Program-made: the position numbers and the translations under genes
NCBI GenBank assembly: GCA_948474755.1
Contig: CAOLHI010000399.1
Coordinates: 310,001-374,000 of the forward strand
DNA: 64,000 nucleotides
Source: Ctenosaura bakeri
Lineage: Eukaryota; Chordata; Lepidosauria; Squamata; Iguanidae
Direction of reading: 5' to 3'
Shown: one piece after another, positions 1 to 11,679 of the stretch
Position numbering within the stretch: the stretch's first letter is position 1
Layout: each line of letters opens with the position of its first letter
The notes under the pieces: model-generated
What the model saw: only the letters and a program-made list of their open reading frames with translations
Databases searched by the model: none
Told to the model about the DNA's origin: nothing

Positions 1-265
1 ATCATTAGGTCATGCAGGCAATCCCTAGAAATTATACTGGTTACACCAATTTTTTTAAAAAGATATTTTCCCTAATGTGTAAAAAATAGACTTGGGGTGA
101 GGTGAGGATAAAATTTTGATCAAAGTGTGACCCAAAGGGGAATGGATGTCAAATATGGTTGCTTCCCACAGTTGCTTTCCTTAACTATCTGCCATTTGGT
201 GACTGGTGTTGGTTGTGTCTCTGTAACATTGGCAGTTTTTTATTCAGATCTTGAAAATATTACCT

Positions 266-352
266 TTTTTGAATTATAATTCTCAGAATGCCCCAGCTAG
301 CATGACCAGAGGTGATTCTGGCTAGGAGATTGTGGGACTGATAGTCCAAAAA
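266..352. repeat. Degenerate inverted-repeat MITE-like segment
   Basis: The left arm (ttataattctcagaatg) is an imperfect inverted match to the right arm around 325-345 (gagattgtgggactgatag). Arms of the form 'actacaattctcagaat' are common in squamate non-autonomous DNA transposons. Ends and target duplication are not clear. Confidence 0.35.
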
Positions 353-478
353 TTATGTTTCTGAAGTCCTATGTTAACATTCATTCACGATTGGTGTAAA
401 TGGTGTTTTCTTCAAGAGATATCTCTGTGGCAGAGTCCACAGATGTTTGTAATTTTAGTGGTAATTTGCTTTCACTTT

Positions 479-552
479 CTCTCTCTCTCTCTCTCTCTCT
501 CAATCTCTCCGTGGTCCATTCAAAAGCTCAATGTGTGTGTGTGTGTGTGTGT
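479..552. repeat. (TC)n and (TG)n microsatellites
   Basis: A (TC)n run occupies 479-501 and a (TG)n run 532-552. The second is the (CA)n tail of the antisense SINE that follows. Confidence 0.9.
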
Positions 553-750
553 TTTCATGTCACCTGTCAACTTATTTCATAGAGTTTTCTTAGGCAAGGA
601 ATACTCAGAGGTGGTTTTGCCAGTTCCTTCTTTGAAATATAGCCAACAGCACTTGGTATTTGTTATTGGCCTCCCATCTGAGTTCTAGCCAGGGGTGACC
701 CTGCTTAGCTTCCAAGAATAGATGTAAACAGGTGCCCTTAGGGTATTTGG
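532..750 (-). mobile_element. 5S-rRNA-headed SINE (5S-Sauria type)
   Basis: Read on the minus strand, the head matches the 3' half of 5S rRNA: the complement of the segment around 637-720 resembles the 5S stretch running from 'gaagctaagcagggt' to the terminal 'gctgtaggct'. It is followed by a linker containing 'aaccacctctgagtattcc' and then a BovB-like tail (gttgacaggtgacatg) ending in (CA)n. SINEs with a 5S head and a BovB-type tail are known from lizards and are thought to be mobilised by BovB LINE machinery. The copy is diverged and has no functional 5S gene. Confidence 0.75.
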
Positions 751-1675
751 GCCATCAAAAGCTGAATACACTTACCTAATATGGTGTGTGATTGGAACTC
801 CCTCTAGTGACAAAGCCCTGAGACTTTATAACCAGCTGTTCGATCAAACTGTGTGACTTGTTAAACTTGGGTTTGCTACAGACAGCTGTTCATATTCTTC
901 ATACATACGATGTTTAATTATCAGCACACAGCAGAAAACATGTATCTTGTATGGCACATAAATGCCATTGTATTCAGGGATTGTGTTTGAATAAGTATAT
1001 AGTAATGCTGGAGACATATTTTTAGACAGGGCAGATCCCAGTTGGGTTGAGAACATAATGAATCACATTAAAAAGTTCTTCTAATATAAAATGCCAACTT
1101 GTTCTAAAATTATCACTCTATTATGTACTAATTATGGCACCTACTGGTTTCTTTATGCCTGACTCTTCCTTCTGTACGCTGTCATATTGATAACAATCAG
1201 CTGTATTTTTCCTTCCTCACTTAAGGGGATCCATTTAAGATTTGTTTATAATTTAATCATGGCAAACTGAACTCCTAGCAAATGTAATAATGAAAAACAT
1301 ACAATTTATTTCTGTAAAATAACTGGGCCAATTTAGTGATTACAATGAGTGCTACTCAGCCTAACATTGCTGTTGCAGATCTTATAGTCAAGAAAATTTA
1401 ATTTTAGAGATTTATCCAACCTCTAGAAAAGATTTGGGGGAGGGAGAGGGGAAAGATGGAGAGGGGAAGGATTGCTCTGCTATCTCTTCTGCTGAGTAAA
1501 CCTCTTCCAACAGTGAAAGGGGACTAGTTGGGTATCTTCTTTGAATTTTATTCATTATTCTTAAGAAAAATTTTATTCATTTTGGTTTATACCCACCCCT
1601 TCCTCACAACAGCATAACATTATCCATAGCTAAGGATGCCATTTTCATTAGTTATGCAACCCTCTTAAATAGGCA
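751..1675. other. No feature identified
   Basis: AT-rich DNA without a convincing gene or repeat. A purine-rich patch lies at about 1436-1470. Confidence 0.5.
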
Positions 1676-1900
1676 TGGAACATAGAATCATACAGCTGGA
1701 AGGGACCACAAAGGCCATGTAGCCCAACCCTTGCCATGCAGGAACTCACAGCTAAAGCATGCCTGAGAGGTAGCCATCTAATTTCTGTTTCAGACTTCCA
1801 ATGAAGGAGATCTGTCAGCTCTCATGGTAGGCTGTTCCATTTTTGACAGCTCTTCCGCCATCTTAGTGTTTAATCAGAACCTTTTTCTTTGTAATTTGCT
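1676..1900 (-). mobile_element. CR1 LINE 3' end fragment
   Basis: The segment starts on the plus strand with 'catagaatcatacagctgg', followed by 'aagggaccacaaaggcc' and 'gccatgcaggaactc'. This is the reverse complement of the conserved CR1 3' terminus, which ends in ATTCTATG repeats. It is 5'-truncated, which is normal for CR1. Confidence 0.75.
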
Positions 1901-3407
1901 TCATTTTCTACCAACTAGAGCAGCAGAAAACATTTAGTATCTGGGAAATGCTAGATGGATATAATGAAACAACCATTTTCATTATTCCCAATATTGTGAA
2001 CAATAGTCCCCCCTTTTTTTTCATCCCTGTTGAGAAAGTTTCCTTCAACACATCAATACATACCTTTTTTTAAAAAAAATAAAACTGGGACTTTTTGTGA
2101 AAAATTCATTTGTGCAACCCTCCACTACATTTTCATGACAAATTCATTCATCCTTTCTTCCTTTCTTCCCTCCTTTTTGCAAAGACACTGTTTTCTATAC
2201 AAAATGTTGGTGGGGACTACACAGTCCCTCCATTTTTTCTGATCAATTCATATTGCAAAAGTGATCTACAAATAAAACAAAACAAAACATGAAAACTGCA
2301 CAAAACATCCCAATCTCACCCAGCAGAAGAACACTTTTTGGATTCTTTGTTCATGTGTGCAAGGATGGAATAAGTGAAGGTTTACATACCCAATCTAGAA
2401 TCGCATGGTAGGCATGGATGCACCAGTCTAAAATTCTAGATCAATGTGCCTTCCTGGAGAATGTAGGTGCGGTTGTGTGATAGTGAACCAAGAGTTAAGG
2501 ATTTAACGGAAGTTACTTCAATTATGTTGTGAGTATTTCTAGTAATATGATGCTTTCAACACCACATAGTGCACTGTTGGCAAGGGAAGATTAATTGATG
2601 TTTAAGCAAATTACTACTTGACATTGTTTTCACATCCCTCCAAAATTAGTCATGGTTGTTGGCAAGAGTGAGTATGATGTTCTAAGGTTTCATGCTGCTT
2701 AATAGATCACTTAATGTTTTAAAAGAAAACCCATATACATCTAACGCTCCATGTTCTGTAACTAAAAATACAAGAACAATCACTCAGAGTGCAATCCTCT
2801 GCATTTCTATTCAGAAGTAATTCCTAGTTTGTTCAGTGGGGCCTACTCCCAGGAAAATGCGCAGCCTTAATATTCCTCTGTGGTTTGGTTAATAAGTCAG
2901 AAGCATATCCATTTCTTAGACTGGACAGAGGTAATGTTATCAACCTAAGGACAACAGTTGTGCTTTCATACTAGAGACTGAGCACTAAGGCAAAAAATTG
3001 GGAATGTATGGCCTTCCAAATATTGCTGGACTGCTGTTAGTGAAAGGGTAAGGGGAACTGGAGATTCACAACATTTGGAAGTTCACACATTCCCCTTTCT
3101 TCCTTTACAGCACCCATTTTCCTTCACTTTTACTTTACCTCTCATGGGATCATCTTTGCTTCTTTAAGATTCATTTTTAAGTGGATGATAAATGATAAAT
3201 TTGTGACAAATACTGTTTGCGAAATCATCATGTCTGAAATAAGTGAAACATTGGCAAGCAATATGGGGAGTGAATGACAGAAATACACTAAGAATTAGAC
3301 CTATACATTTAATTAGAGCAGCTGTTGAATGACGGTAAAAATATACAGTTAAGCTCAATTAATCTGTTTTGTAAATGGAAATATTCATGCGATAAGCATT
3401 GATTTCA
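1901..3407. other. Mostly unassigned DNA
   Basis: It contains a (CTTC)-rich run at about 2151-2176 and one short dispersed repeat at 2788-2875 (listed separately). The segment at about 3000-3090 carries a weak 'ccaaatattgctggactgc' inverted pair typical of decayed MITEs. Confidence 0.5.
2788..2875 (+). repeat. Short dispersed squamate repeat (about 90 bp)
   Basis: It contains 'agtgcaatcctctgc', 'attcagaagtaattcc' and 'ggggcctactcccagg'. The same block recurs at 7252-7530 (split), 29137-29222, 46100-46175 and 48980-49065, so it is a dispersed family within this window. I do not know its formal family name. Confidence 0.55.
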
Positions 3408-4375
3408 AAGAATCATAGAATCATAGAAAGAACTACAAAGGCCATCTGGTCCAGCCCCCCGCCTTGCAGGAGTATGTCACAAAAGCATTCCCAAAAGATT
3501 GGTGTCCAACCAATCTTTAAAGATTTCAAATTAAGGAGAGTCCCCCATCCTCCAGTGTCAAAGAGCCCTTATAATCAAGGCAATCTTCTAATGTTTAGAT
3601 GGAATCTCTCTCTCCCTCTCCCTCCCACTCCCTCCCTCTCACTTTTTCTCTTGCAGTTTGAATCCATTGGGTTTGTGCTTTAGCTATAGCAAAACAGGTA
3701 ACTTCATCTTCTACATGATACCCCTTTAAAGGAATTTAAAAATGGCTATCACATCATTTTTCAGTCTTCTTCTCCAAGCTAAACATACCCAGCTCCCTTA
3801 GCCATTCTCCATAATGCATGGTTTCCAGACAATTTGCCATCTTGGTTGTTCTCCTCTGACTGCATTCCAGCTTATCAATATCCTTCCTGAACTGTTCGAC
3901 ATTAAGTCTGACCAAGCAGAACAGAGTGGCACTGTGACTTCCCTCCATCTGGGCCCTATACTCCTGTTGATGCAACCTAGAATTGCATTGATATTTTGAC
4001 CACCACATCACACTATTTGCTCATGTTTAAGTTTTAACTCTACCAAGAACTGTAGATTCTTTTCACATGTGCTATTATCAAGCCAAGTGCCCCTCATTCT
4101 ATAGTTGTTCATTTCATTTTTCCTGCCTGTTTACATTTATCCCTGTTGGAATTTGTCATATTTGGTGCAGGTCTCCCTCCCTTAAGCTCATTTTGAATTC
4201 TGTCTTCTAGGGTATGAGCTAATACTCCCAATTTGGTGTTATCTGCAAATTTGACAAGCATACCATCTATGCCACCATCCAAGTAATTTGTAGAGATGTT
4301 GAACAATATTGGGAACAGGACAAAACTCTGTTACCCTGATTTCTGGGGTCCCTTGGGGGACACCTCAATGTGCTC
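3408..4375 (-). mobile_element. CR1 LINE, RT and 3' end (antisense, truncated)
   Basis: The 3' terminus lies at 3408 (repeated 'aatcatag'). On the minus strand a reverse transcriptase palm fragment is visible, with LDGGIDGMLVKFADN around 4225-4280 (catalytic FADD, here FADN). It is followed by the CR1 C-terminal region, including KLECSQRRTTKM and LETMHYGEWLRELGMF. The frame is broken repeatedly. A pyrimidine-rich (CCCT) patch sits at 3605-3650. Upstream CR1 coding sequence resumes at about 5300, beyond an unrelated block. Confidence 0.85.
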
Positions 4376-5299
4376 CATGTGATGGGGAATGGAAACTAGC
4401 CAGAGCACAAGCAATAGCAATGCGTGAGGCAGGGTAACCCAGCAGGGTCTTTTTACCCAGTGTTTACAGGGTCAGGCCAAGCCAAAAATCACACCAAATT
4501 GCCAAATAATGGATTTTATTGAATGCAAGTCTCATGCACCAATGCAATCACGCACACACTCACCCAAGAGCTATTAAGAAATAAAAGAGAGGAAATTGGA
4601 CAGGGGAGTTTTGAGGGGGTGTTGTTGGGGTAATACTGCACCTTGCCCTGAAGTCTTGGGTCTGAGAAGGTAGCAAAGAAATGGGGCCCAGCACAGAAAA
4701 GGCTGAGGGAATCACTCAGTGGATGGAGCAACAGTCTGCTGGGATGACTGGGAGTGGAGAACTGCTCAAAAACTGGGACTATTTGTAGGGGAAAGAGTAC
4801 CTGGAGGACTAATCCTTTCCCGGGGAGAACAATGGTTGTTGGAGCGATAACGAAGCTCCACCATGGTAATTTCCTTTGCGTGATGAGATTGCAAGGTGTT
4901 GCCAAAGTCTCCCTCAAGTCGGCTTCCTGGGGCTGTGGACTCTTTGTTTATTGCAGGTTTACACATCTTGAGGTCTCTTAGGGCTACATGTCTGGGGATT
5001 TTACTGGCCTGACCTGGTTTTCAGTCTTTTGACCATTGCTGCCTACGTGCCCCTTCAGGGGACCTCTCTGGCACACAGAATCATATTTTAATATTAAAAT
5101 TATGGACCCAGGGATAGGGTTTCTCCACCGGACTAACAACTCTAAGGCACTCTACTAGTTACTTTTTACCAGAATGAAAAGCACGTTTTGCTTTGGGGAG
5201 AAGAATGAAGAAAATAAGATGCACAGCACTTTGTCTCTGTTCCCTGTTAGGATTTCGTCATCCCTGGAATTGTTTGCAGTTGTGCCTTCAGTGTATTGC
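4376..5299. other. Unidentified block splitting a CR1 copy
   Basis: CR1 coding sequence stops near 4376 and resumes near 5300. The block has no recognisable protein; a 133-codon minus frame at 4516-4917 has no domain. The interval 4378-5077 begins TGTG and ends CACA and contains a minus-strand AATAAA at about 4510, which would suit a solo LTR. No target duplication was found at those edges, so the LTR reading is only a possibility. Confidence 0.35.
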
Positions 5300-5505
5300 C
5301 TTTGAGAAACTAACATGCATAATGAACTGCTTGTATTGCTGACAATGAGATTTCACCTAGTATTTCTCTAAGCTTATAGAAATCAGCTTTCTTAAAGTTC
5401 ATAGTGCATATCTTACTACGTTTGGCTGACCCTTTTCTCTGTATAACAAATTCCAGGAGAACAGAGTCAGTCTCACCTAAGGATCCCACTACTACCACTC
5501 CATTG
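5300..5505 (-). mobile_element. CR1 LINE, end of endonuclease region (antisense)
   Basis: The minus strand encodes MVVVGSLGETDSVLLEF and then KICTMNFKKADFYKLREIL. This resembles the end of the CR1 endonuclease domain ('VVGSLG.SDH...EF' then 'LDFRRANF..FR'). It is the upstream part of the copy at 3408-4375. Confidence 0.75.
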
Positions 5506-7250
5506 AATTACTGCATTGCAGCAACTTAAAACTGCAGTGGACCACTTAGAAATAGAGCACAAGTATCAAAAGAAAAGGGGCAGGCAAAGTTACCAAAGAA
5601 ATGTGAACACAGCACATATAAGTTCTAGGTATGAACAATTTCCAGTGTCTCACTCTGTACTAGAAATTTGGAGACTGAAGGAAAATTTATTGGTGGGGGG
5701 TGGAATTTCCATTTGGGGAGGCAGTGTCCTCATGTTTCTCCCCACCCTATAGCTACACCTCTGCCTCTAGAGAAGCAGAAGGAAGAAGATTCAAGATACA
5801 GCTTGTGATGTAGAGAATTCTGTTTGAATTTAATGGAAAACATATTGCAGGCTGGTTTCAGTATTCTGTGTTTGTAGAAGAACTAGGAAGCACAAGAACA
5901 GGAATATTAACATGCTAATAAATGAACAATGATGAAGCGACAGGAAGCTGGACTACATAATAGTGTGAATACTATCCATATACAAATGGTCAGATTCATT
6001 AAAAGAATGAGATCACTAGGAATAGTGTTTTAAGTTCCTTGTTTTTCACAAATAGCTTCATGGAGTCTTATCTGAACTGGAGGCCATCAACATTGCTTGC
6101 CAGGAAATAATGTGCTCTTTCTCAAGAATATCTTGATTCACCTTTGATGAACAGCTTATATGAAGTTCAGTGCTTGCTAGTCAGACTAAAAACATGACGT
6201 AAGAACATTGTTAAAATGTTAAAGCATTTGTATTTCTCATACTGAGTCCAATAGCAATTTACCTATCAATTTAAGCCGTTGCTAATTTATTCAAGTTTAC
6301 TCATACCATAACAAAGTTTTAAAATTCTTTGTGCTCATATATTTAGATTTGTGGTGCTCTCCTATCAGAAATAGGAATGATATTGTTCTTGTGTTACAGG
6401 ATAGGGAGCAGGTAAAATAGTTTGTAATCATATCCTCAGCTTATAGAAAAGTATTCTTCTCTTCAAATGGACTGGGCTCAGTATGAGAATAGTTTCCTTT
6501 CTTTATGTCCCTCAGGTTACATTAAGCTGGTCTTGGCTGAGATGCCAGATAAAACACCAGAGGGTAAAGAAACCTTATCCAGGAATGAAGGTCAGTATTC
6601 TTTTCTTCTTGAGAAATCTTCTTCTTTCTTTTTCTCAGGATATATACTGAAAGAAAGATAACATAATCTCCCTTTTATTGTGAATTTGGCTTATGAAATA
6701 TATTATTCCATCCATCCATCCACATCCTTTTAGACATGATCATTTAGAAAAGTTAGGTATATAAAATATTTGTAGAGGAAGTGAGATGATTTAGTCAACA
6801 TTTGGTACACTAGGAACATTTTCGGTTCTCTGTATGGTATCTGATGAGAAAGGGGAAAGAGAGAAAGTCTGTAGTTTGCAACCTGAATCACTTTCAGATG
6901 TGATGAAACTGTGTTTACTCAGCATGAAGAGAACTTTGCTAGCTCCACTCCCTCCAATTCTGTCATTTTCCTATGCATGGAGAGGAATGGAGAGCCTCTG
7001 CTATCCATGGAGGCTCTCTGCATGAGGTAGAATCTCAATTCTAGTGTTCCAGCTCACACAGAAAGAGTCTGTAGATGCCAAAGCATTCAACTTCAGACTC
7101 AGGGCAACAGAAATGACTGGAAAATTTCTGGCAGAGCTAGCATGTGTGTCTTTCTTGCATGTTGAATAAAAATACTTTCAGCCTGCTTGAGCAGAGCTCA
7201 AAATGCGACATGTATTTATATGCTTTACCATCCTTTTTAAAATGAAATCA
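5506..7250. other. Single-copy AT-rich stretch
   Basis: No repeat family was recognised. One exon-like segment lies at 6516-6590 (listed separately). Confidence 0.5.
6516..6590 (+). CDS. Possible 75-nt internal exon, unknown gene
   Basis: A pyrimidine-rich tract ending in 'tccctcag' precedes position 6516, and a donor 'gtcagt' follows 6590. The 75 nt have one fully open frame with the same phase (1) at both ends, so the segment would insert 25 residues without shifting frame; the peptide includes YIKLVLAEMPDKTPEGKETL. I do not recognise the product, and no partner exon could be linked. The same pattern can occur by chance in 64 kb, so this is a weak call. Confidence 0.2.
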
Positions 7251-7251
7251 T

Positions 7252-7530
7252 AATCTTATACGTGCTTACACAGAAGTAAGCTCCATTGCATTCAGTGAGA
7301 CTTAGGCCATTTCCGCACTACACTCTTATAGCGCGATTATTCCACTTTCAACATCCTATGGAATCCTGGGGTTTGCAGTTTCGGGAGGGGTCAGCCGGCT
7401 GCAAACCGCGAAACTGCAAACCCCAGGATTCCATAGAATGTTGAAAGTGGAATAATCGCGCTATAAGAGTGTAGTGCGGAAATGGCCTTAGTCTTAGGAA
7501 ATTAGTATAGAATTGCATCCTAAACAGCAG
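7252..7530 (+). repeat. Dispersed 90-bp repeat split by a Harbinger-type MITE
   Basis: The left part (7252-7304) carries 'cagaagtaagctccattg'. The right part (7491-7530) carries 'gtcttaggaaattag' and 'gaattgcatcctaa'. Joined across the MITE, they match the family seen at 2788-2875. Confidence 0.55.
7305..7487. mobile_element. Harbinger-type palindromic MITE
   Basis: Two 79-bp arms (7305-7383 and 7409-7487) are reverse complements with a single mismatch and flank a 25-bp spacer. The ends read GGCCATTTCCGCAC, and both sides are flanked by TTA (7302-7304 and 7488-7490). A 3-bp TWA target duplication with G-starting inverted ends is characteristic of PIF-Harbinger transposons. There is no coding capacity. 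The near-perfect arms suggest a recent insertion or a sequence kept paired. Confidence 0.8.
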
Positions 7531-8378
7531 CTGACACACAAAACAACAAAAACTAGTATAAGTGTTAAATGAATTTGTGCTTTGCATGTTGACTTGAAGT
7601 TTGTTCCTCTGACTTTTAATTGCTGGAGTGATGAACATAACAGTTGTATATTCTCAGAGCACAGAATAAAGTGTGTGGTGTTTATATGGTACATGCAGTA
7701 CTGGTTTATTGTTTTCATGTTATTGCATGGTGTCTGCTTTTTGCATACTTGCCTACATGCCCTGTCCTATTTTACTTCTCAAAACTGGGAAGAGATGTTA
7801 GGTTTAGAGGGGGACTTTTAACAAGCAAAAAGTGAAACAGTTCCCTTTCAGATGTGTCTCACAAAAGAACACAAACCTGTATTTCAGAAGCTATAACTGT
7901 GAGGTCTTGACAATTCCCCTTTGCCTAGTTTAGCTGCAAAAGAATGGAATCCAGTTTCTCTGTTTTCAGAAGGCACTTTTATGTGAAATAGTACTTATGT
8001 GAAGCTCTGGCCCTGGAAACAACTTGCGTTTTGGTCAGGATATGCAGTTAGAGCAACATATATACTATATTGGCAAAAGATATAATTTTTATACAAAACT
8101 GGGCTCTTATGGTTGGAAAGCATGTGGCAGGGAGGGCACTAGCTGTAAATGTCTTGCTGGAAGGATGGATGACCTCATCATGGGCAGGTGATAAGTTTAA
8201 AATGATTAGGTAGGAAAGCCCAGTGTTAATGGGCTTCCAACAAACTTTCCAATAGTACAAACAACCAAAACAATAGTAAACAAAACTGCCCAGGTACAGC
8301 AGGCAAGCACCCCTGCTATGCACATTTCCTACAGAGACCTTCCCCATTCACATTATTCAACCAAGATATTAAGAGGCT
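7531..8378. other. No feature identified
   Basis: Single-copy sequence; the open frames are short and overlap in all phases without domains. Confidence 0.5.
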
Positions 8379-8935
8379 GTCAGGACTCCCATCAATGTTT
8401 CATCAGCCAAAGTAAGACAGTCAGTCTGTTCTGGACCCCTTTTATTTACTGTGCCAGAAAGCCATTAACACTCAGCCCTTCAGGGTAGAAAGAAGGGTAT
8501 TTAAACCCTAGCTCTAATCCTGGCAATTTGCTTGTACTTTAAGCATCACCCTGCACCTCAGACTCCTGTTTCTCTGTGTTACCCTCAAACTCTTGTTTGA
8601 GCCACTCTCCTTCAATCCTCTGCTCCAGAACTGGTAAGTAGCACCCTCTACACCTGAAATCTTTCTCTGTCCAACTTTTCTTACCTCTCCTTCACTAGGT
8701 TTGTGTGGATCATGAGACTGCTTGATTTCTTGTGTGTGTATCTATTAATTTCTAATAAAATACCCTGTTTAAACCTTTAACTGGAGTCCTATAGTTATTA
8801 CTGGTCTACACAGTTGAAAAGATCCTGCCGTTACTCTCCTCTTGCAGGTCTCCTTTGAGCTGTAATTCCCCCTATTTCTAAGAAGACATTGGCACTGCTG
8901 ATAGATCTCAAGGTTCTCAACCTTTTGGGGTAACA
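8379..8935 (+). mobile_element. LTR-like element (solo LTR candidate)
   Basis: It begins TGTCAGGACTCC and has a TATA-like TATTTAA at 8498-8504. Downstream is 'ccagaactggtaag' and then AATAAA at 8754-8759. The order promoter, putative splice donor, polyadenylation signal is that of an LTR. The segment is homologous to 54472-54960, sharing 'ccagaactggtaa', 'gaaaagatcctgc' and 'tcctttgagct'. No flanking gag/pol was seen and no target duplication found. It could belong to a Gypsy-type or an endogenous retroviral family. Confidence 0.5.
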
Positions 8936-10031
8936 GTAGTCCTCCACATTGTTCTGTCATTCCTGGTCCTCCTTCTGCTAGCAAGTCTGAAGAGGGAAAC
9001 TTCCAAAATTATTTGAAACTTTTATTTTCCAGGCTTCCAAATTGCATGGAGAACTCCATAGATAGAGAATATAAATGGAGGAATGGCAATAGCATGCTCC
9101 TCTCCTTCTTTTACTTACTGTATTTACTTATGCTAGATCAGGAATGGGCCAAGCATGGCCCGTGTGGTACATCCAGGAAGCCATCTGCTGCCCTTTTGCT
9201 AAAAACCCAGGGTGGACAAGGGTTTTCCTGTTCTTGGAAACATGCAGGACTAATACTATTTAAACCTACTTGAAATCAAAACACAAGTGGATATCTGGGT
9301 ATGTTCTATTTTGATTTTTTTTTTTTAGTCCCCCCTGCCATTTCTGGGCCTTTGTAGCCTGTGATTGGTACTAGGACAAACATTTGTCCAAAGTTGGCAA
9401 CTCTCTCCTAAAGAGAGAACACCTGAATCATTTCTCTGTAGTTCAGACTGTTTGTGTTGCAGTTATATTGGCTGTTGCATCAAATACGGAGGTGGCATCT
9501 TCTTCACCTTGATATGGTAAGATAAACAAAGTTTTCTCAGTGAACCCACAGAATGCAGAAAGCTTTCAGATGAGAATAGGAATGTAGCTATTAATGTACT
9601 ATATTGACATTTCTGTAGCTGTTGGACAAAGTGTTATCCATTAACTTTACTTAATTGTCATCTGATAACATCAGTCATTTCATTTGTGAAAATACTTCAA
9701 CAAGGATTCATTGTTTTTCAAACTTTTATCACTTTGTAGACTTTGATGTCTTCATTAATCATTATAATCATTTATATATATTGTAAGTTGACAGGCAACT
9801 AGAAGACACATACCCATTAATACAGATATCAAAATCATTCAAAAATGGAAAACGCAGCAGCTGTAATAAGAGAAGAACTTAAAATGTTTTAAAATACTGG
9901 TTTTATTTATCCCTTAATAAAAGTAGTAAAAAAATGAACAATAAAATTAGTTTTTTTCTCCAACAATATAACTTTTTTCCATAATGTGACTTGACATTTG
10001 ATATTCAGATATACAACCTCTTAATTCATTA
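8936..10031. other. Mostly unassigned AT-rich DNA
   Basis: The interval 9138-9400 has weak inverted ends ('aatgggccaagcatggccc' and 'aagttggcaactctc') suggestive of a decayed MITE. The rest is AT-rich with no recognised feature. Confidence 0.4.
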
Positions 10032-10228
10032 CAGTGGGCTCTCCATATAGACAGGGATTCTGTTCGTGGAACTCCTGCAAAAAAAGAAAAATGAGAACGC
10101 TTGCAATCCATTATATTCAATGGTGGCAACATGCATGCAGATGCTTCAGCACATCCATATCATCATTTTAGGTGTAGGGAAGTGAGACTTTGCACTTCAT
10201 GGAGGTTGCAGTAAAGGAGGGCCCACTG
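10032..10228. mobile_element. Tigger/pogo-like MITE
   Basis: The ends are CAGTGGGCTCTCC on the left and GGAGGGCCCACTG on the right, and both are flanked by TA (10030-10031 and 10229-10230). The TA duplication and CAGTGG-type ends are those of Tc1/mariner Tigger-like non-autonomous elements. Length is 197 bp, with no reading frame. Confidence 0.7.
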
Positions 10229-11679
10229 TATTAGTTTTTCGGTCAACTAAATATTGAAAATTTGCTTTTATCTACTATCAAGAGTGAAAGCTATCAGGTT
10301 TCTTCACCACAGCCCAGCCTTGGTTTGGGCCACTATAGATTATTGGTTTTAATGAACTTCTTCTGTTTTTCACATGAATTGTTTCAATATCTGGCCACCA
10401 AAGTGCTAGAATTATTTCTGACTTCACAAAAAATCTGAAAAAGTAGTACTGCCAGTCTGAGGAAGTACTAGCAGCCCAAAAGCATAGTAAGCAGATGCTT
10501 ATGCTTGAGAAAAAGGGCTAACATTTGGAGACATTGCATTACTTCCTTTTTAAAATATGTTCACCTATAAGTGTAAAATATAACATATATTTTTCTTCTA
10601 GTATTCTTGTATCTCATCATAGTGCTGATGTGAGCTTGCATGAAAGAGCCTCTTTTAAAGTGCACATGCCATGCCCATAGAGAACCAGATGTCATGGAAA
10701 AGGGCCTCCTGTCTCTGATAACTTTTTCTGCAAAAAAAGTGTGTGCGTACGCATGTGCGCGCGCGCACACACGCACGTGCGTGCATATGTATGCAATGTT
10801 GCATGGGAACCCCTTAATTTGAAATCTGAAAGTCCTGCAGATCTTTTGGCACTTGATTATCAGAAAATGAGGATGAAAGTCATTTACTTTCAGCTGTCTC
10901 CCAAAGTAAATATACTGGGTTCATTTGGATGTAACTGTAGATGATGGTTTAGAGGTACAAAAGCAAACCTAGACAGTCCCTGGGGTTATATGGTCCTCCT
11001 TCCTCATATATCCACTGACGGTCTGCTTTCTGCCCCCCCCCCCGAAAACCCCTGAACTTCAGATTGCCCAAATATTTTTCATTCCTCCTGCCAAAATGGC
11101 TTTTAAAAATTACAATCAGAACACCACAAAAATAAAACACCATGAAAAACAGCTGTATTTTGACTAATTCACAGAAGTGGAAGTCATATTGTTTAACTTC
11201 AGTTGTTCTGGGAATGGCCATGTTCCCCAAGGCTGCATGGGGGAATGGACCCTGCCCCATCCAGAATTGCTCAGCTCACCTCTGGTTTACGGTAACTTGT
11301 GACCCAGCTCACTGTGAAGTTCAGTGAACTGCAGTTGCATCTTGTTTTCTTTCTTCTTTTGTAGTCAGGTTTGTTCTTTGACTGACAAAGCTACATTGAA
11401 TGGGGATTTAATGAAAGATTGCTCCATTTTATATGGTTGATTTTTACATTAAATGAGTGTGTAGGTTAAAATAGAGAATAACATTAAAAAAAAAACAAAA
11501 AAACTGATTCCTGTTATTACTTTACTGAAACTTAATCCTTGACTTGGGGGCCTCTGATGAGTGGGCAGATTGTTTGTTCTTACATCTCCTCTTCCACCAA
11601 GCCCTTTTGGTCAACAAAAATTATCTCTAATAATTGTTTTCATACTTTTTTCTTATTAAAATGTAAGCAGTTGGTGTGT
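10229..11679. other. Unassigned DNA with simple repeats
   Basis: It holds the alternating purine-pyrimidine tract at 10739-10795 and a cytosine run at 11034-11043. No gene was recognised. Confidence 0.5.
10739..10795. repeat. 57-bp strict alternating purine-pyrimidine tract
   Basis: Every base from 10739 to 10795 alternates purine and pyrimidine, as mixed GT, GC, CA and AT steps with a (GC)n core. Such tracts favour left-handed Z-DNA under supercoiling. Confidence 0.9.

Noticed and set aside
4516..4917. 133-codon minus-strand frame in the block splitting CR1
   Set aside because: Low-complexity Leu/Ser/Pro composition, no motif, and overlapping frames in other phases.
7305..7487. Possible microRNA or terminator hairpin
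   Set aside because: The TTA duplications, GGCC ends and full-length palindrome explain it as a MITE; there is no evidence of a processed small RNA.
9463..9516. 54-nt segment between 'gttgcag' and 'gtaaga', giving a Cys/Gly-rich peptide
   Set aside because: The pyrimidine tract is weak and the resemblance to tetraspan-type proteins is only superficial; judged a chance exon-like pattern.
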